From Catenaria anguillulae PL171 (lineage: Eukaryota; Blastocladiomycota; Blastocladiomycetes; Blastocladiales; Catenariaceae), in assembly GCA_002102555.1 (NCBI GenBank), contig MCFL01000056.1, positions 62,001 through 126,000 on the forward strand: a stretch of DNA of 64,000 bases. Reading direction: 5' to 3'. The first letter of the stretch is position 1. Each line of letters starts with the position of its first letter. The translations under genes were made by a program, and so were the position numbers. The notes beneath the pieces are model-generated. The model saw nothing but the letters and a program-made list of their open reading frames with translations. It did not search any database and was not told the origin of the DNA. Of the stretch, positions 1-11,941 are shown piece by piece.

Positions 1-1372
1 AGACAAGGGGCAAGACAAGACAGTATCGTATCAGGAGAGAGGAAATGAGGGCGAGTCCAGAAGGGTGTTCGCGAATGTGGACGGTGGGCAAGAGTAATGA
101 GTGCACAAGTTAAGGCGAGGAGGGAATAGGCAGCGAGAGCGGTCCAGAACTTCCAGAGCCGGGTCAGGGGGGCAGTGCCCGGTACTTAACGGGTTTCCAA
201 AGCAACCTTCTGCGTCACGAGAACAAGGGGGACGAGAAGTCGAAGGCGCAGAGCAAGGGGGCTGCCATCGGTGTCGTGCTCACATCGAGAACGTCCAGAA
301 GCGATGGCATGCGATTCATGTGTCACGCCCCGCCGTCCGCGCCACTCTTCCATGAAGCATCAAAAGCGTTTGCTCATTTTCTCTGCGGCTGGTGGCCTTC
401 CATGGAAGCCTTCCACCCATTTCCATTGCCCTGCCCATGGGCCCGCGTGACAATATCATGCCTTCAAAAGTGGTCATGAAAAACGTGGTTGCTTGCATGC
501 CATTGGGCCCACATTGTTCTAGAGCCGCGAGTGGCTCGTGCCATTTGATTCCAGAACGCCGCGGTCGTGGCGCAATCCGTTGGGTTCGGGCCTTTGAGCA
601 TGCTTCTCGACGCTCCTTTCGTCATGGACACTGCGACGGGCAGAGAGTAGAGGTTCCCAGCAAGAACTCCATTCTCTTGGCTTGGACTTGGTGATGTTTT
701 CCCCACGGCCACCAAGAAGCACAACAAATTGCTGGGCAGAACCGATGAGGCACAAACTTCATAGGCGAGTAGCCATCCTCTGTACAGCAGCGCCAGCATC
801 GGCTCTTGATGTGCTCAGTCGTGTTTCGATTTCGGCATGCACCTCATCTGGGGCATGTATGTAAATATCCCACGATGGCGACAATCAAGAATTCGAAAGA
901 ACAAGCGCGTCAGAAAACGTGTGTCAGTCCGCTGGAGTGAAACACTTTCCATGAATCATCGGCTTGCTTCCAGAAGTTGTTTCTGTGCCTTCAACCAATC
1001 ATGGGGGTCTTTGGAGCAGTTGAGGTGCTTTGCCAAGACCTGCACCGTCCTGAGTGTCAGTCGCTGGTGTCAACGTTGTCGATGAGGCGCAATCCTCGTC
1101 GATGGCGCATCGCATCGTCGATTTCTGCCGCCCACCGATGGGCGACAAGTGAAGGGGTCCCCATGTTTGTTACCGGAACAACAGCGACTGCATTGATGAC
1201 ACTGGACGCAAGACGTGAGACATGAGTTCATCCTGTAACAAGCCAAGCAAAGAACTCGGCTACACCTGGTGCTCGCACGCGACATCGACATACGCCGGCG
1301 GCTCCATTTCCACGCCATACCCCACCGCCTCGCTCTCGCTCCACGCAAACGGGGACGTGCCAAAGTTCCACC
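1..1372. other. Unassigned sequence
   Basis: I see no gene I can support here. The short open frames on both strands have no recognisable domain, no plausible signal peptide and do not join through introns into a longer protein. The 3' end of the SPRY adaptor gene lies just to the right, so part of this stretch is its 3' flank. Confidence 0.5.
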
Positions 1373-3027
1373 TCAAACACACGGCTCAACTGTCGCATCC
1401 TTCCCACCATCCCCACCCACCATTCCTTGTACGCTCACGCCGATACACGGTTTGATTATCCACTCTGCTGGCTTGGGAACCTGTGCGCCCTCAATCCTGC
1501 GCATACATGACCCGTTGCGCGTGAAAAACAAGCTTCCCCTCCTCGTATCCAATCCAACACCAATTGTGTCGCCGGCACGAATTGGCTTTTGTGCATACGA
1601 AGCTCGTGCGGGTGTCGATTCCCCGTCGACGCTCGAGCACACGTCACCCTCGGTCGAGTGCAGGGCAATAGACCACGGGTACAGGCCGGGAAGGCCAAAG
1701 TATGGGTAGGGCGCAGTTGACAGGCCAATGGCCAACGTACACGTAGACGAGTCGAGCTGGTCAATTGTCACTTCGAAGTAGCGGATGGTTGGGCTAGCAG
1801 AAGCTGGTGGGCCAATGTCGGCACGGGTGGGAACCAGGGAACTGGTAGGTTGGTGACGAGCGAAATGGCGTTGAACTTGTGGGCGGTGGTGAATGGCGAG
1901 GTGGGGCGGATTGTGATGGACTTGTCTTCGGCAGACACGTCCGCGGACAGCACAACCGTGTCTGTGTCGGACGGAGGAATAAAGGTCCATGAAGAGGGAT
2001 CAGCCATGAGGTCCATGTCGTCAGCCGTGACGTTGAATCGGGAGTGTGGGTTGCCCGTGAGGTATGCCTTGGCAAATCGAGCCTCGCGAATATTCGACAT
2101 GGGAGAAGACGATGATGACGAGTCCAGCGAGAGCGCACGGCTGCTGGAAGAACCCCGAGGAGTGGTGGTTGGCCTTGCCCGAGGTCGGAGTCGGACGACG
2201 ACACTCTCATCGTAGGCTGGAAGCAAGGGCTCCGCCGCCGAAGTTGTCGTGGGTGTAGGCGTTGTCGCGGTTGCCGCGGCGGCTGTCGTGGATGTCGTGG
2301 TGGCCGGTTGCGGTCCAGTCGTCCTTGGAGCACTCTGCGTGGGAGCTGGAGTAGGTATGGTAGGCAGCGGAGCTGAAGTTGCTTCGTGCCGCTCAGCTCT
2401 TTGGCTTGACCAATCGAGTAAATGGCCGCCCCTCACAGATGCCTTGAGCCGGCGCTTCTGGCGCTTGTACCAGCCCCAGGCCTTGACGACACCAACAAAC
2501 GAGTAAAGTAGGATCCACGGTGAGCAGATGACGGCAATGATCCCGATGATCCAAAGCAATGCCGTGAACCACCAATATTGGACTGCCGGGTCACATGTTG
2601 GGGCCCAGAGGTCGTCGATCAGCTCGTTCGTGTCAATGCGATAGTAAAGGCAGCCATCCTCGCCTTTTGGGCCGGACGATTGCGTTGGGACGCCGTACAC
2701 GGCGCGAGGGACGCCAACGACCGTGACCGATGGGTAGTAGTCTAGATGTGAACGAGTTATGGACGGTCAAACACCATGTCTTCATTGGTTGTTGGAACAA
2801 AAATGTGGGATGTGCGTACGTCCAAAGGGGAAGCGGCCGGTTTTGCCGTTTGCTGGCGGTCTTGGAGGTGTTGACGGTGGCCACCTTGTCGGCGGTGGAG
2901 ACGGAGGCGGCGGAGAGGGTGAGACGTTCTGGGGCAGGGGGAGTGGACTTGCGTTTGCTCGCTGACATGCGATGACAAAAACCAGCGCAATGACGAATAG
3001 TGTGCAAAATAGTTGAGTGCGATTCAT
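1373..3027 (-). CDS. Membrane-anchored SPRY-domain protein, Ear1/Ssh4-like ubiquitin-ligase adaptor
   Basis: Starts at ATG 3027 with a hydrophobic signal sequence (MNRTQLFCTLFVIALVFVIA) and a Pro-rich stretch. An intron at 2742-2819 (GTACGC...CATCTAG) joins it to a segment with a strong transmembrane helix (VQYWWFTALLWIIGIIAVIC), a Thr/Ala/Pro-rich linker and an LPxY motif (LPAYDES). The C-terminal third is a SPRY domain: YFEVTI, GLSTAPYPYFGLPG, GDTIGVGLDTRRGSLFFTRNG. In yeast, Ear1 and Ssh4 have the same order of membrane anchor plus SPRY and recruit the Rsp5 ubiquitin ligase to endosomal and vacuolar cargo through PY-type motifs; that role here is inferred. The frame changes near 1830 without a usable intron; one added base restores the link between TNLPVPWF and the SPRY core. 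Stop at 1373. About 530 residues. Confidence 0.7.
2742..2819 (-). other. Intron of the SPRY adaptor gene
   Basis: GT at 2819-2818 and AG at 2743-2742 on the minus strand. Splicing joins GRFPFG to HYYPSVTVVG and keeps the frame of the transmembrane exon. The intron carries in-frame stops, so reading through it ends the protein. Confidence 0.7.
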
Positions 3028-4253
3028 AGTTGTTGTTCTTGCCAGAGCAGTGGATGAGGGGTGAGTTTGTGGACATGAATCGGACAAGGGTGAGCTCTGA
3101 ACTACATCGTCCATCCTGAGAACTGCTTGCGGGTGGAGCTAGGAATTATCCATTCCTGCATGAGTATCACTTCCAAGAACCGAAAGGCATGGCATGGTGG
3201 CTGCGGAGGAGGAGGATGGTGGAGTAGGATGCAAACGTTCATGCACCTGATGGCAGGGTCAGCTGTTCGGCTTATTGGATCGACAAGCTCAAGCTCAACT
3301 TCCTGGCCTGCTCGGTGGGCGGGCTCTGCAACAACGAGACCAGGTTCCAGCGCTCGCGTCACAAACGTTTTCTGGCATTCGAGTCATCGATACACCTTCC
3401 CACCCCTGTAAGAACAGAGGTCTAACGTGGGTATCAGTCGTTCGTGCAATCCTCATTTCCCACTTGATTTGACAAGTCTTTTCTTTCGGTTCACAGTCCT
3501 ATCGCTGTCGTGCGACACAGAACAATCCCGCCCACTCACTCTCCGCTACTCTGTCAATGATGCTGACGCTTACTCGAGGAAGAGTCTGAAGTCTCGGAGG
3601 GAGGGTGAGTCAGCCAACATGGTTGAGATGCATGGCGGGCTTCGGATACGCGCAGTCAAGGGCCTGAAATCGTGTTGCGTACCAGTCTGGCCGACCAAGG
3701 ACAATGGTGACAGCAAGACAGGTGCAGATACGGTAGTATCATCAGTTTGGACGTGATATGGCACGAGGAGGGACAAAGTTTTCAATAGCGTCCAAGGCAA
3801 TAATGAGATTGGTGAAGTGTTTGACTTGGACGCGCGCCTGAGCTGCAGCGGGACAAGCGTGGATGGGGGCCGGGAGAGATGGGCGAGGGAGATATATGGT
3901 GGACAGATGAAACGTTGTGGGCAGTGGGAAGGAATTGGCGGGCCATCAAGGCCAAGGTCAAAGGGGAAGCCAGTTTCGGGAGAGTCACGTATTGAAGCCG
4001 TCGGGACTGATGTGTGCAACAGCTCATACGTATGAATAACATCATGGCATGATAAGATTTTCGCAAATGCCGGTCGTCCAGCAGGTATACGTGAACGAGA
4101 GACAGAAAGGAGCGCGTATTTATTTGAGTCACAGATATCAAAGCAAGAACTGACAACATTTGTCAAAAAAGTAGGGAGAATATCAGCAAGCAAAATCACT
4201 AAATCGGACGAGACCAAGTCCTTCCACAGCGAAGGGTTTCAACCAACACCAGC
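3028..4253. other. Unassigned intergenic stretch
   Basis: This separates the start of the SPRY adaptor from the stop of the chitin synthase. The longest minus-strand frame (3570-4217) has no ATG at its start and no domain; an overlapping ATG frame (3782-4159) is Ser/His/Arg-rich and does not look like a protein. It probably holds the SPRY gene promoter and the chitin synthase 3' region. Confidence 0.5.
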
Positions 4254-7200
4254 TCACAATTGCGGCCCGCGAGTCGTGGCCGAGTTTGTCTTTCGTCTCA
4301 ACTTGCTTGACCGTTGCCCAATCGCCGATCCAATCACGCTTGCCCTGTCCATATCAAGCCCGGCAGCACCTAATCCCTGATTCCGTCCAGACTCGGTGGT
4401 ATCCGGCGCAGGATACAGCGTCACTGGTAAATCGGACGGCTTGACGGCCGCCGAGGCGAGCGGCTCGGCCACCGGCGGCAGCCCATTGATCATGCGAGTC
4501 CAATCCTCAACGTGCAAAAATGGAATCTTGGTCGCGTCAAACTCGCCCTCGCGTTTGGAATGGTCGCCTTGAGCGTGCTCCCCATCGACTTTGCGGGTTG
4601 CACCCCATGAAAAGTCATCAAAGTGCCAGAATGCTGCGAGGGGAAGAACGTGTTGGGGCAGTGTGAGACGATTTCGGGTGCCACGCCACCAGTGATAGGG
4701 TAAACACGAACCGTAAACGGGAAGCAGAAAGTTCCACACGGGAAGCGAGGAGAGGAAGATGATCATCCAGTAAATGTAGACAAACTACACATACGCAACG
4801 AGAGAGGTTGTCCATCAGCACCAAGTCCCAGGCCTCGGTGATCGGAAGGAGAGGAAAGACGCACCTTTCGCGTCGTGAGCATGATGAGAACAGCGGGAAG
4901 ACCCAAAATGCAGACAAGCATGACGAGGGGAATGAGCTGAACATTTCCGAGGATGGTTTGGAAGATGAGGTAGCTGAGTAGTCAAGCAACAGTCCGATTT
5001 GAAGTCAGTGTCCAGTGTGTGATGGCCGAGGCAAGTGGAAACGTACAAGGTCATGATGATGGCGACAGGCAACGAAACTGTCCCAAACAATTCCATCATG
5101 ACGACGAATTGCATGGAGAAGCAAAATGTCCCACACAATTGTCGTACAAGGACCAGTTCGAGCAAGTTGTGAATCGTCGAGTTGATCCAACGGCGACGCT
5201 GGGAAAGAAGCATGTTGAGCGTGTGAGGCACGATCGTTCGACAGAGAGCGCGCGGGACAAACATCATCTTGCGCTTGGGGAAATTGCGAAGCATGAGCGT
5301 TGACAAGTAGCGATCCTCTCCAAGCGAGAGGAGATTCTTCTTGTGCAGGGTGTCAACAACGTTTTCAGAGTAGGCGGTAATAATGACGGGACTGGTACAT
5401 GCGATAGAGAAGGAGATTAGTTGGTTGCTATGCTCGAGATGTAATTGAGGCGGTAAATGCGAACCTGCACAGAATCGGGACCCACAACTTGTCTGGCCGC
5501 TGTACCTTGAGTCGATACATGCAAAAGCAGCCTGGCTACAGACGCAGTACAGTCGATGTGTCAGTCGCACGCAGTCACAGAGTTGCCCATTGAGGTAAAG
5601 TCGGCTGAGCCGTACAAGGCAAGTGACACCGCCGAAAATGGACTCGAACGATTTCCTGAGTCGGAAAACATCATCAGTGACAGTCGTAAACCTGAAGGGG
5701 TGGTACCAAGCAACGTACCCAAGGTGATGAGAAATGTAGTACTCGAAAACTTGAATGCGAGTGACCCATGACTGCGACTTGTTTTCGATCCGAGTCTCAC
5801 CGCACAGTCCCATGATGGATGAGTCCTGCGCCATACATGCGACCATTCGAGGGAGGGAATCCGGAAGAACTGTAAAAACATCAAGTAAGGATGTCAGCCA
5901 CACAATGAGGTGGAACAAGCGGACAGTCAACATACGTTGGTATCGGCGTCCACCATCAACACAATCTCATACTTGAGCGGATGCACACCAGTCAGCCCAA
6001 AAATCTTGTAAAACAAGTCAAACTGGAGCGGGCAGAGTCGCTCACCGAGCATGATCTTGGAAAAGAAATCCATCAAAATGATCTGCCCGTCACGTTTCCC
6101 ACGGTTACCCGGCTTGGGCTTGCCCTGTTCATCGTCATTGCCTGACTTGACAACAACCACCATCGGGGTCCGATGCTCGCCGCACTTGTACCAACCCACA
6201 TGTACACGGGCCTTGTTGTGGCGCTTTGCGCCGTCGGCAATCGCCACATAGGACACGGCTCGGTTGGCCCCACCAGAATCTCATCCATGAGCCCAAGCAC
6301 GGTCTCTGGGGTCGATTTTGATTGGCCTTTGCCCGTAATGATCCCGTCGGCCACAACAAACAACAGCTTTTGTTCATCGGGGAACTCGGTGGCCGCCACT
6401 GAATCGAGCGTCTTCGTCAGCTCGGCCTCGCTCTCCGAGTAGCAAGTCACGAGCACGACGGTGTAATACGGGCGCAGCTCGTCTGGAATCGGCGTTGCAT
6501 CAGGCAACGTAAAGTCGGACTGCGACGGCGCTTGTGTCAACTGGAGTCCCGTCGCCGTGATCCATAAAGATCATTGAATGGGTTGCTGCCCTGCTGAGAC
6601 GTGGGTGGCGGACTGCCGTGCTTGTCCTTGCCCAAAAATGCAGTGAGGCGTTTCCGACCAGGCCGGTGCAGTTGCGCAAATGCCGCGCGCGAGACTTGAA
6701 GCTTGCCCAATCGCCAGCTGAGAACCCAATCAAATGCAACCGCGAGAAAGAAGCGCGTGAGAACAACGCCCAAGATGAGAATAAGCGACAGCGAAAGAAT
6801 GATTTGACTTGCGATACATCCAGGGGAGTCCGTATCGACAAACCCGACCGTGTACAAGGCTTGCAAGCAAGCGGCGGAATTGGCGAGCTGGGTATTGCGC
6901 GACAAAGCGTAGCTCGCATCCTTGCCCAACAAACTCAGCAGCTCGGCATGCAGCTCTTCACCCAAAAACCGAGAGTTGGATTTAAAGTACGGGCTGAGAT
7001 CAAGCACACGGCCATTAAACACCATCAAGTTGCCGCCCATGCTTTCCCAAGGGTAACGCACTTGGCCGAGCTTGAGGCTCGACTTGACTTGCTCCCAGGT
7101 CGTCGTATCGTGGCAATAGGCAACTTGCGGAAAGTCGGGTGACACGCAGTTGTGAGTGAAGCGAGTCGTAGCGACGGCACTACAGAATGTCGCTACCTCG

Positions 7201-9080
7201 GATCCAGGAAACAAGGCCGTCGCATCGGATCCGCAAGCTGGTTGAATTGGGCCCGCGCCGCTGCGGATTGCGTGAGGAAGAGGCGCCGGTTCGTATGCAA
7301 TGGGCCAGGCAGCTTGCCGAGATCATATAGCTCGCCGCGGATGACAAATGCGCCGGCAGAGACTCCGCCTGCGCGCAGTTGGGAGATGGGGATCGAAGTG
7401 TTGTCGGTGCCGGAGCAAATTGTCGGCGTGAGCCCAAGCGTGAGGAAACCGACTGCCGCGCCGATAATGGCAATGATGGTGCACAGGGCCACTTTTTCCC
7501 GCCACGCTTGCTGCATGGCGGCATCGCCAATAGTTCGGCGCAATATCACGGCAGGAGCCCAGAATGTCATGACGCGCGACATTATCACCCACCAACGATC
7601 ACCACCCTGCTTGGACTTGGGTGCAGACACGGACGTGTACGATGTGGAGCCCGCAGGTAGGACGCCTTGTCGCTAATGTCGTTGATTGAGATGATGCTGT
7701 TTGTGTTCGCATTGGCTCGGCCAAACGTTGGTCGTGCTGGCGGTTGTTGATGTTGTGGATGCGGCAAAGTCCCTCCAACCGTCGTTGCGCCAGGAGACAC
7801 GGGAGCCCCGCCAACTTTGCGTTGGGATGGTTTGCGAATCAAATGGCGGGGCTTGTTGCGAGGGCCGAGTGTTGGGTTGCGGTCCACAAGAATCATACCA
7901 GGCGGGGCATTCGCCGCCGCGGACGGGTCGTTCGGGTCCATGATGGGGGCGCCAGTGATGGGGTCATACGCGTAGTAGATGTGACCGTTCACTGACGTGT
8001 TTTCCGACTGGCTGGCCGCAGCGGGCGAAATGTTGATGGAGAGGTCAGGAAATGTTGGAAGGCTGAGCTTTGGTGGGGAATTGCTGGAAAGAAGTCGAGA
8101 GAGTGACAGCTTACGTTCCTTTTCCGTAGCCCCGGGAGTAGGAAAGTTCGCTTGCTGCTGGCTTTGGTGGACTATGCTCAAACAGTACAGTGCGTGGCGT
8201 GAGTCGACGGATTCGGATATTGATTCGAGGAAACTGAACATACGAGATGATGGATCTGGTAGCGGTCTCGGCAGGCGTCCAACGATGGGTGCAGAGTCGG
8301 TTCGGGAAGACGTGTTCGGCGCGGTTGCAGTCTCCGCCTGCGGGTCTGAATCGTGCTGAATTGGAAAAGGCCAGACGGCAACAATAGGGAGTATCGTGGT
8401 ATGGGGAATAAGGGATAACAGAAAAACACTCAGTCAATCCGTCCGAGGCTATGCTTGGAGAAAGTACATTGAGGGCCCACGTTGGGGTTTCGATGAGAGA
8501 GATGAACACACATGAAGCGCATCGATCGACCCATGATGAACCCCCGAATGCCTTGTACTTGGTGCTCGACGGCGTTGTTGTGGGGTACCCGCATTTGAGC
8601 CTCCCACGGGAGCAGTCGCAGCCGACGCGACCCCAGAAGCGAAACGGTCATTGCCTGGCGATACGAGGGTGGGCGAGGTCACCTCGGCGGGGTTAAACGC
8701 AAGCAGATTCGACCCCAAACTGGGCCATGTTGTTGCTGATAGGGCGGTTGCTGGGATGATGTTCGTTTCCCAATGGCGGGTTGATTTGGTTCTGGGCGCA
8801 GAGGTGGAGGCGACATGATCAATCACCACGCGTGGTTCGAAGGGGGCTTTGAGGTGGGTTAGGGGTAAACTGCCTCTCTGGCTGATCGGGTAGACGTCGG
8901 CCGCTGAATAGGTTCTATTTCTCAAAGTATGAATGCCAAATTGGACTGCTCTGGGACAGGTGTACAGGTTTGTTTTTGCGTGGGAACGTGTGGATCTATA
9001 CGAGTCGACACGGGCAACTCCGATCGGCTGGTTCGCGTCAGCCGGCGGTGGTACTGAAAGACGAGGCTGAAGATTCAACT
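4254..9080 (-). CDS. Chitin synthase, class IV (Chs3-like, division 2)
   Basis: Membrane glycosyltransferase that polymerises UDP-GlcNAc into chitin at the plasma membrane. From N to C: Ser/Pro-rich cytosolic tail; first membrane block [14 protein letters not shown]...[11 protein letters not shown]; cytochrome-b5-like extracellular part; second membrane pair near 6700; catalytic domain with [19 protein letters not shown]-type [55 protein letters not shown] and the acceptor motif [12 protein letters not shown]; then C-terminal helices and [15 protein letters not shown]. Introns at 8172-8243, about 5870-5935, 5656-5718, 5536-5615, 5392-5464, 4974-5046, 4785-4864 and 4634-4711. One-base breaks lie near 7640, 7225, 6540 and 6262; at 6262 the conserved [11 protein letters not shown] is split with no room for an intron. 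The N-terminal exon(s) between 8450 and 9080 are open but lack a clear ATG, so the start is unresolved. Confidence 0.93.
4634..4711 (-). other. Last intron of the chitin synthase gene
   Basis: Donor GTTCGT at 4711, acceptor CTCGCAG ending at 4634. Splicing joins LLPVY to [11 protein letters not shown], which is contiguous in chitin synthases of this class, so both borders are well fixed. Confidence 0.85.
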
Positions 9081-9195
9081 GGGAGCAAAACAGAAATGGT
9101 CTGTTTGCATAGTACGGACGAACAGGCTCATGAATTCGTCATACATAGCACAATGATATGTGGAATGTATAGTGCTTAAGTAAAAGTGAACTATA

Positions 9196-10516
9196 TCAAT
9201 GCCGATGAGCAAGATGCATGTGGATAGCTGCCGCTTCGCCCACAAAGCGTCGGAACATTGGCTCGTAAATCCCCATCGAGACACCCATGACAGTCAACTT
9301 GGCCTTGCACGTTTGGTGCGACGCCAAGACTTTTTCCACAGTGACGGGTGTGAGCGAAGTCCGCCCAAACGCATGGTTGACGATCCACAGCTTGCTACTC
9401 TCGCCCTCCCGACACCGCAACAAACCCTTGACGCGATAGATGGACTCTTTACACAGCGATCCCAAAAACTTTTCCCACTCTTCGAGCGTCTTCAATCCAC
9501 CCGCAGGCTCCGAGCCGCACTCGCTCTCGATGGTGAGCAAGTCCACCTCATTCTCCATGTGCGCTTCCCCGCCATGCGCCATCTCGAGCTCTCCCAACCG
9601 CTTACCGTCTTCGCTCGAGGCAAAGAGCTGCGTGTCGAGGCCAAACAAGAGATCCAGGTCCAGGTCGTGCGAATACTTGACTTTGGGCGTGTCCTCGTTG
9701 AGCTCGTAAACGTGTTCGAGAACAATGTCGAGATCCCGCTCGGTGGCAAGCTCGTGCTTGTTGAGGAGAATGAGGTCCGTGTATTGCGCCTGCATCTTGG
9801 CCGTGTACGAAGTGTCTATCATATAGCAAAAGAACATGGATGAGCGACATGAGGTGGCCATGACCTGCGTGAAGCAAAAGCAACGCACCTTCGTAGCCTC
9901 GAAAGTTGACCACATCAATCACGGTAATGATGGAATCCAAGTGAAAAGCAGGCTCGATTTGGCGAATTTGCCAAGCAATAGGAGCAGGAAACGCACTTCC
10001 GCTGCTTTCGATGATGATGCGATCCGGGTTGTAGGTTGCTGTTGGGCATACAAAAAGGTAAGGAATCAATAAGAGCACCCAGAGAGAGACATAGAGAAGC
10101 CCCAATGAATGTACCTCGAATCTCCTCGAGGGCATTTTGCATCTGACCAACGAGCACGCAACACAGACACCCGTTGAGCATTTCCGTGACCTGAATGGAG
10201 CTTTCGTCAGCAAGGAGCGAGTCGACCTTAACGTCGCCAAACTCGTTCTTGAGCAGTGCAACCTTGTAGTCGGGAACCGTTCGTTGGAGTCGCTTGATGA
10301 GGTCAAAAATGATTCTGGTCCCAAGACACATGGCGGTGAGCGTGGGCTTTGAGTCATGGCCGAACGAGATTGGTCAAGGAAGAATCGCTGGGGGAACATC
10401 AATAGGCCATACGTCGTCTTGCCAGCACCGAGGAATCCTGTGAATACAGTCACCTCGATGGGCTTCGCGGTGGGGCCCTCTGAGGGGAGGATGGTGACAT
10501 TGGCGGCTGGATCCAT
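9196..10516 (-). CDS. CobW/COG0523-family GTP-binding protein (CBWD/ZNG1-like metallochaperone)
   Basis: G3E-family P-loop GTPase; relatives deliver metals such as zinc or cobalt to target enzymes. Starts at ATG 10516. Exon 1 ends in the Walker A loop GFLGAGKTT; exon 2 has NEFGDVKVDSLL and the metal-binding GCLCC motif (the CxCC signature); exon 3 has IIIESSGSAFP and DSIITVIDVVNF; exon 4 has the LLNKHEL guanine-specificity motif (NKxD-like) and a C-terminal CobW_C-like part with KGLLRCR and WIVNHAFGR. Introns at 10315-10412, 10039-10114 and 9816-9888 keep the frame exactly, and no frame break is seen. About 410 residues. Upstream neighbour of the chitin synthase on the same strand. The exact subfamily and metal cannot be read from the sequence. 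Confidence 0.88.
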
Positions 10517-10725
10517 GGCGGCGATTCGGCAGTCGGTTCTTTCAATTGTATGCATGTGCAATTGATTTCATGGCTCAAGAGTCAAGAGAATGAGCGGTCG
10601 ACCTGCTCTTGTATTGTTTGGCGGTTGGCGAGTTTGATAACGCGAGCCCAAGAGCTCACTCGGATTTGGATTTGGCGTCGTCCAGGCGGGCTGGCAGGGA
10701 CAGCGATATCTGCCTGCTCGACCTA

Positions 10726-10983
10726 TTAACTCCACAGCGTATGGGCGGGGCATTCTGTCATATTACGTGCTGTCTCTGCTCCTGCAGCTGGCGGGCACAT
10801 GGTACTTGCTTCTTCGGCAATGTTGGAAGTGTGCACATGTTGGTGGCCAACGGCCGTTGCAATTGGCTGGATCGGCGGTGCCGAAGAGACGTGATGTACG
10901 GCCGATCCAAACGAGCCCATCAAGCAACCACCGATACCGACAGCTGCTGCAATGCCGACGAAATCAAGGAGCCCCAAACCCAT
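10726..10983 (-). CDS. Possible small membrane protein, unknown
   Basis: An 85-codon frame from ATG 10983 to TAA 10726. The first 40 residues are a Gly/Ala-rich hydrophobic helix (FVGIAAAVGIGGCLMGSFGS) with no charged residues inside, like small mitochondrial inner-membrane proteins; the rest is His/Ala/Thr-rich and not distinctive, and a GTACCATG donor-like site near 10803 leaves open that the 3' part is intron. Its start lies only 56 bp from the start of NDUFA1 on the other strand. No family recognised. Confidence 0.35.
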   Translation of the reverse strand: MGLGLLDFVGIAAAVGIGGCLMGSFGSAVHHVSSAPPIQPIATAVGHQHVHTSNIAEEASTMCPPAAGAETARNMTECPAHTLWS

Positions 10984-11039
10984 GCAACCGCATCATTTGT
11001 GATACCTCAAGCAAAGTCCATTCTCTGCCGACCATAGCC

Positions 11040-11483
11040 ATGCCAGTTCCATTCGAAGCCTTGCTGCCTCTCGGCGTCATTGCCGGCATGTTTGCCGCTG
11101 CCGGTGCAGGAATCGGCGCTCTCCAGCGCAACTTTACCTTGGGCAAGGCATGTCATGTCCACTCCCTCTGTATATACCTGGCACAAGCTCCTCATTGATT
11201 CCTGCCAGCTTACCATTGTGCCCTTTTGACGCCATAGACTCAGCGCATGAACCTCGACCAATGGGATCGCGCAATGATGGCCCGGAACGAACGCTTGACG
11301 GGTCACACGTATGGCCAATCGGTATGCGCACAAGCAACTGCAGAATCCCAAACAGGATAGTCCTGCTGTTTTGACGTTGGTCTGACGTTCGATGTGCTCA
11401 TTGCTTTCTAGGATGCGGTGGTGGCGCCAGAAGAGTTTAGTCGGTCCACACCTGTACTCATTCGGAAGTTGTCCTCCTTTTAA
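11040..11483 (+). CDS. NDUFA1: NADH:ubiquinone oxidoreductase MWFE subunit (NDUFA1)
   Basis: Small single-helix accessory subunit of mitochondrial complex I. Exon 1 (11040-11147) gives MPVPFEALLPLGVIAGMFAA, the characteristic N-terminus with the membrane anchor. Exon 2 (11244-11321) gives NLDQWDRAMMARNERLTGH and exon 3 (11412-11483) DAVVAPEEFSRSTPVL. Together 85 residues, the normal size. The second intron (11322-11411) is GT-AG; the first (11148-11243) fits best as a GC-AG intron with donor AAG|GCATGT and acceptor ACTCAG|CGC, because no GT site gives the conserved junction GKRMNLDQWDR. Reading frame intact. The gene implies a conventional complex I in this organism. Confidence 0.87.
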
Positions 11484-11941
11484 TCTTGCCAGCTCGTCGA
11501 TCCGCACAGGTCGATTTGAGATTTACGATCGACTCTTCCCGTGCTGTCCGCTTACTACATGTTACAATTTGTTGTTATGTCGCCTCCTCCTGTACGGATG
11601 AAAGCGCTTACTCCCGAGTCCCGGACAAGACACACACACATTGCCTCGCACCCGGGGGGGAATAATCACATTATGAGAGGCTCAGCGTACATGATGCCTC
11701 CACGTTGTTGTTATGTACATCAGTAACGGCAAACTACCCTCAGTTTGGCCAGCCACGCACAGAAAGGGTAACGGACGGCCGTGGATTGGGTCGCCGATCT
11801 GCTGATCCCGATCGGTCCATATGGAGATGCGACAACGACCAAATCCTCTTGACCGACTCCGGTTGTCGTTAACCTGACAATGATGCATCATTGATTCCAT
11901 GTAACTCTCGCCAAGTAACCCAACGTACTCCCCTCGACACC
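11484..11941. other. Intergenic stretch between NDUFA1 and mL46
   Basis: 458 bp with no supported gene. It should contain the NDUFA1 3' end and the mL46 promoter. A short G8 run lies near 11655. I saw no tRNA-like fold or clear TATA box. Confidence 0.4.

Noticed and set aside
3570-4217. 215-codon minus-strand open frame
   Set aside because: It starts with TTG, has no domain, is Ser/Pro/His/Arg-rich and sits between two complete genes; likely chance.
6262-7640. Chitin synthase as a pseudogene because of four frame breaks
   Set aside because: All catalytic motifs and eight introns are preserved and every break is one base of the same sign, as in unrelated housekeeping genes of the window.
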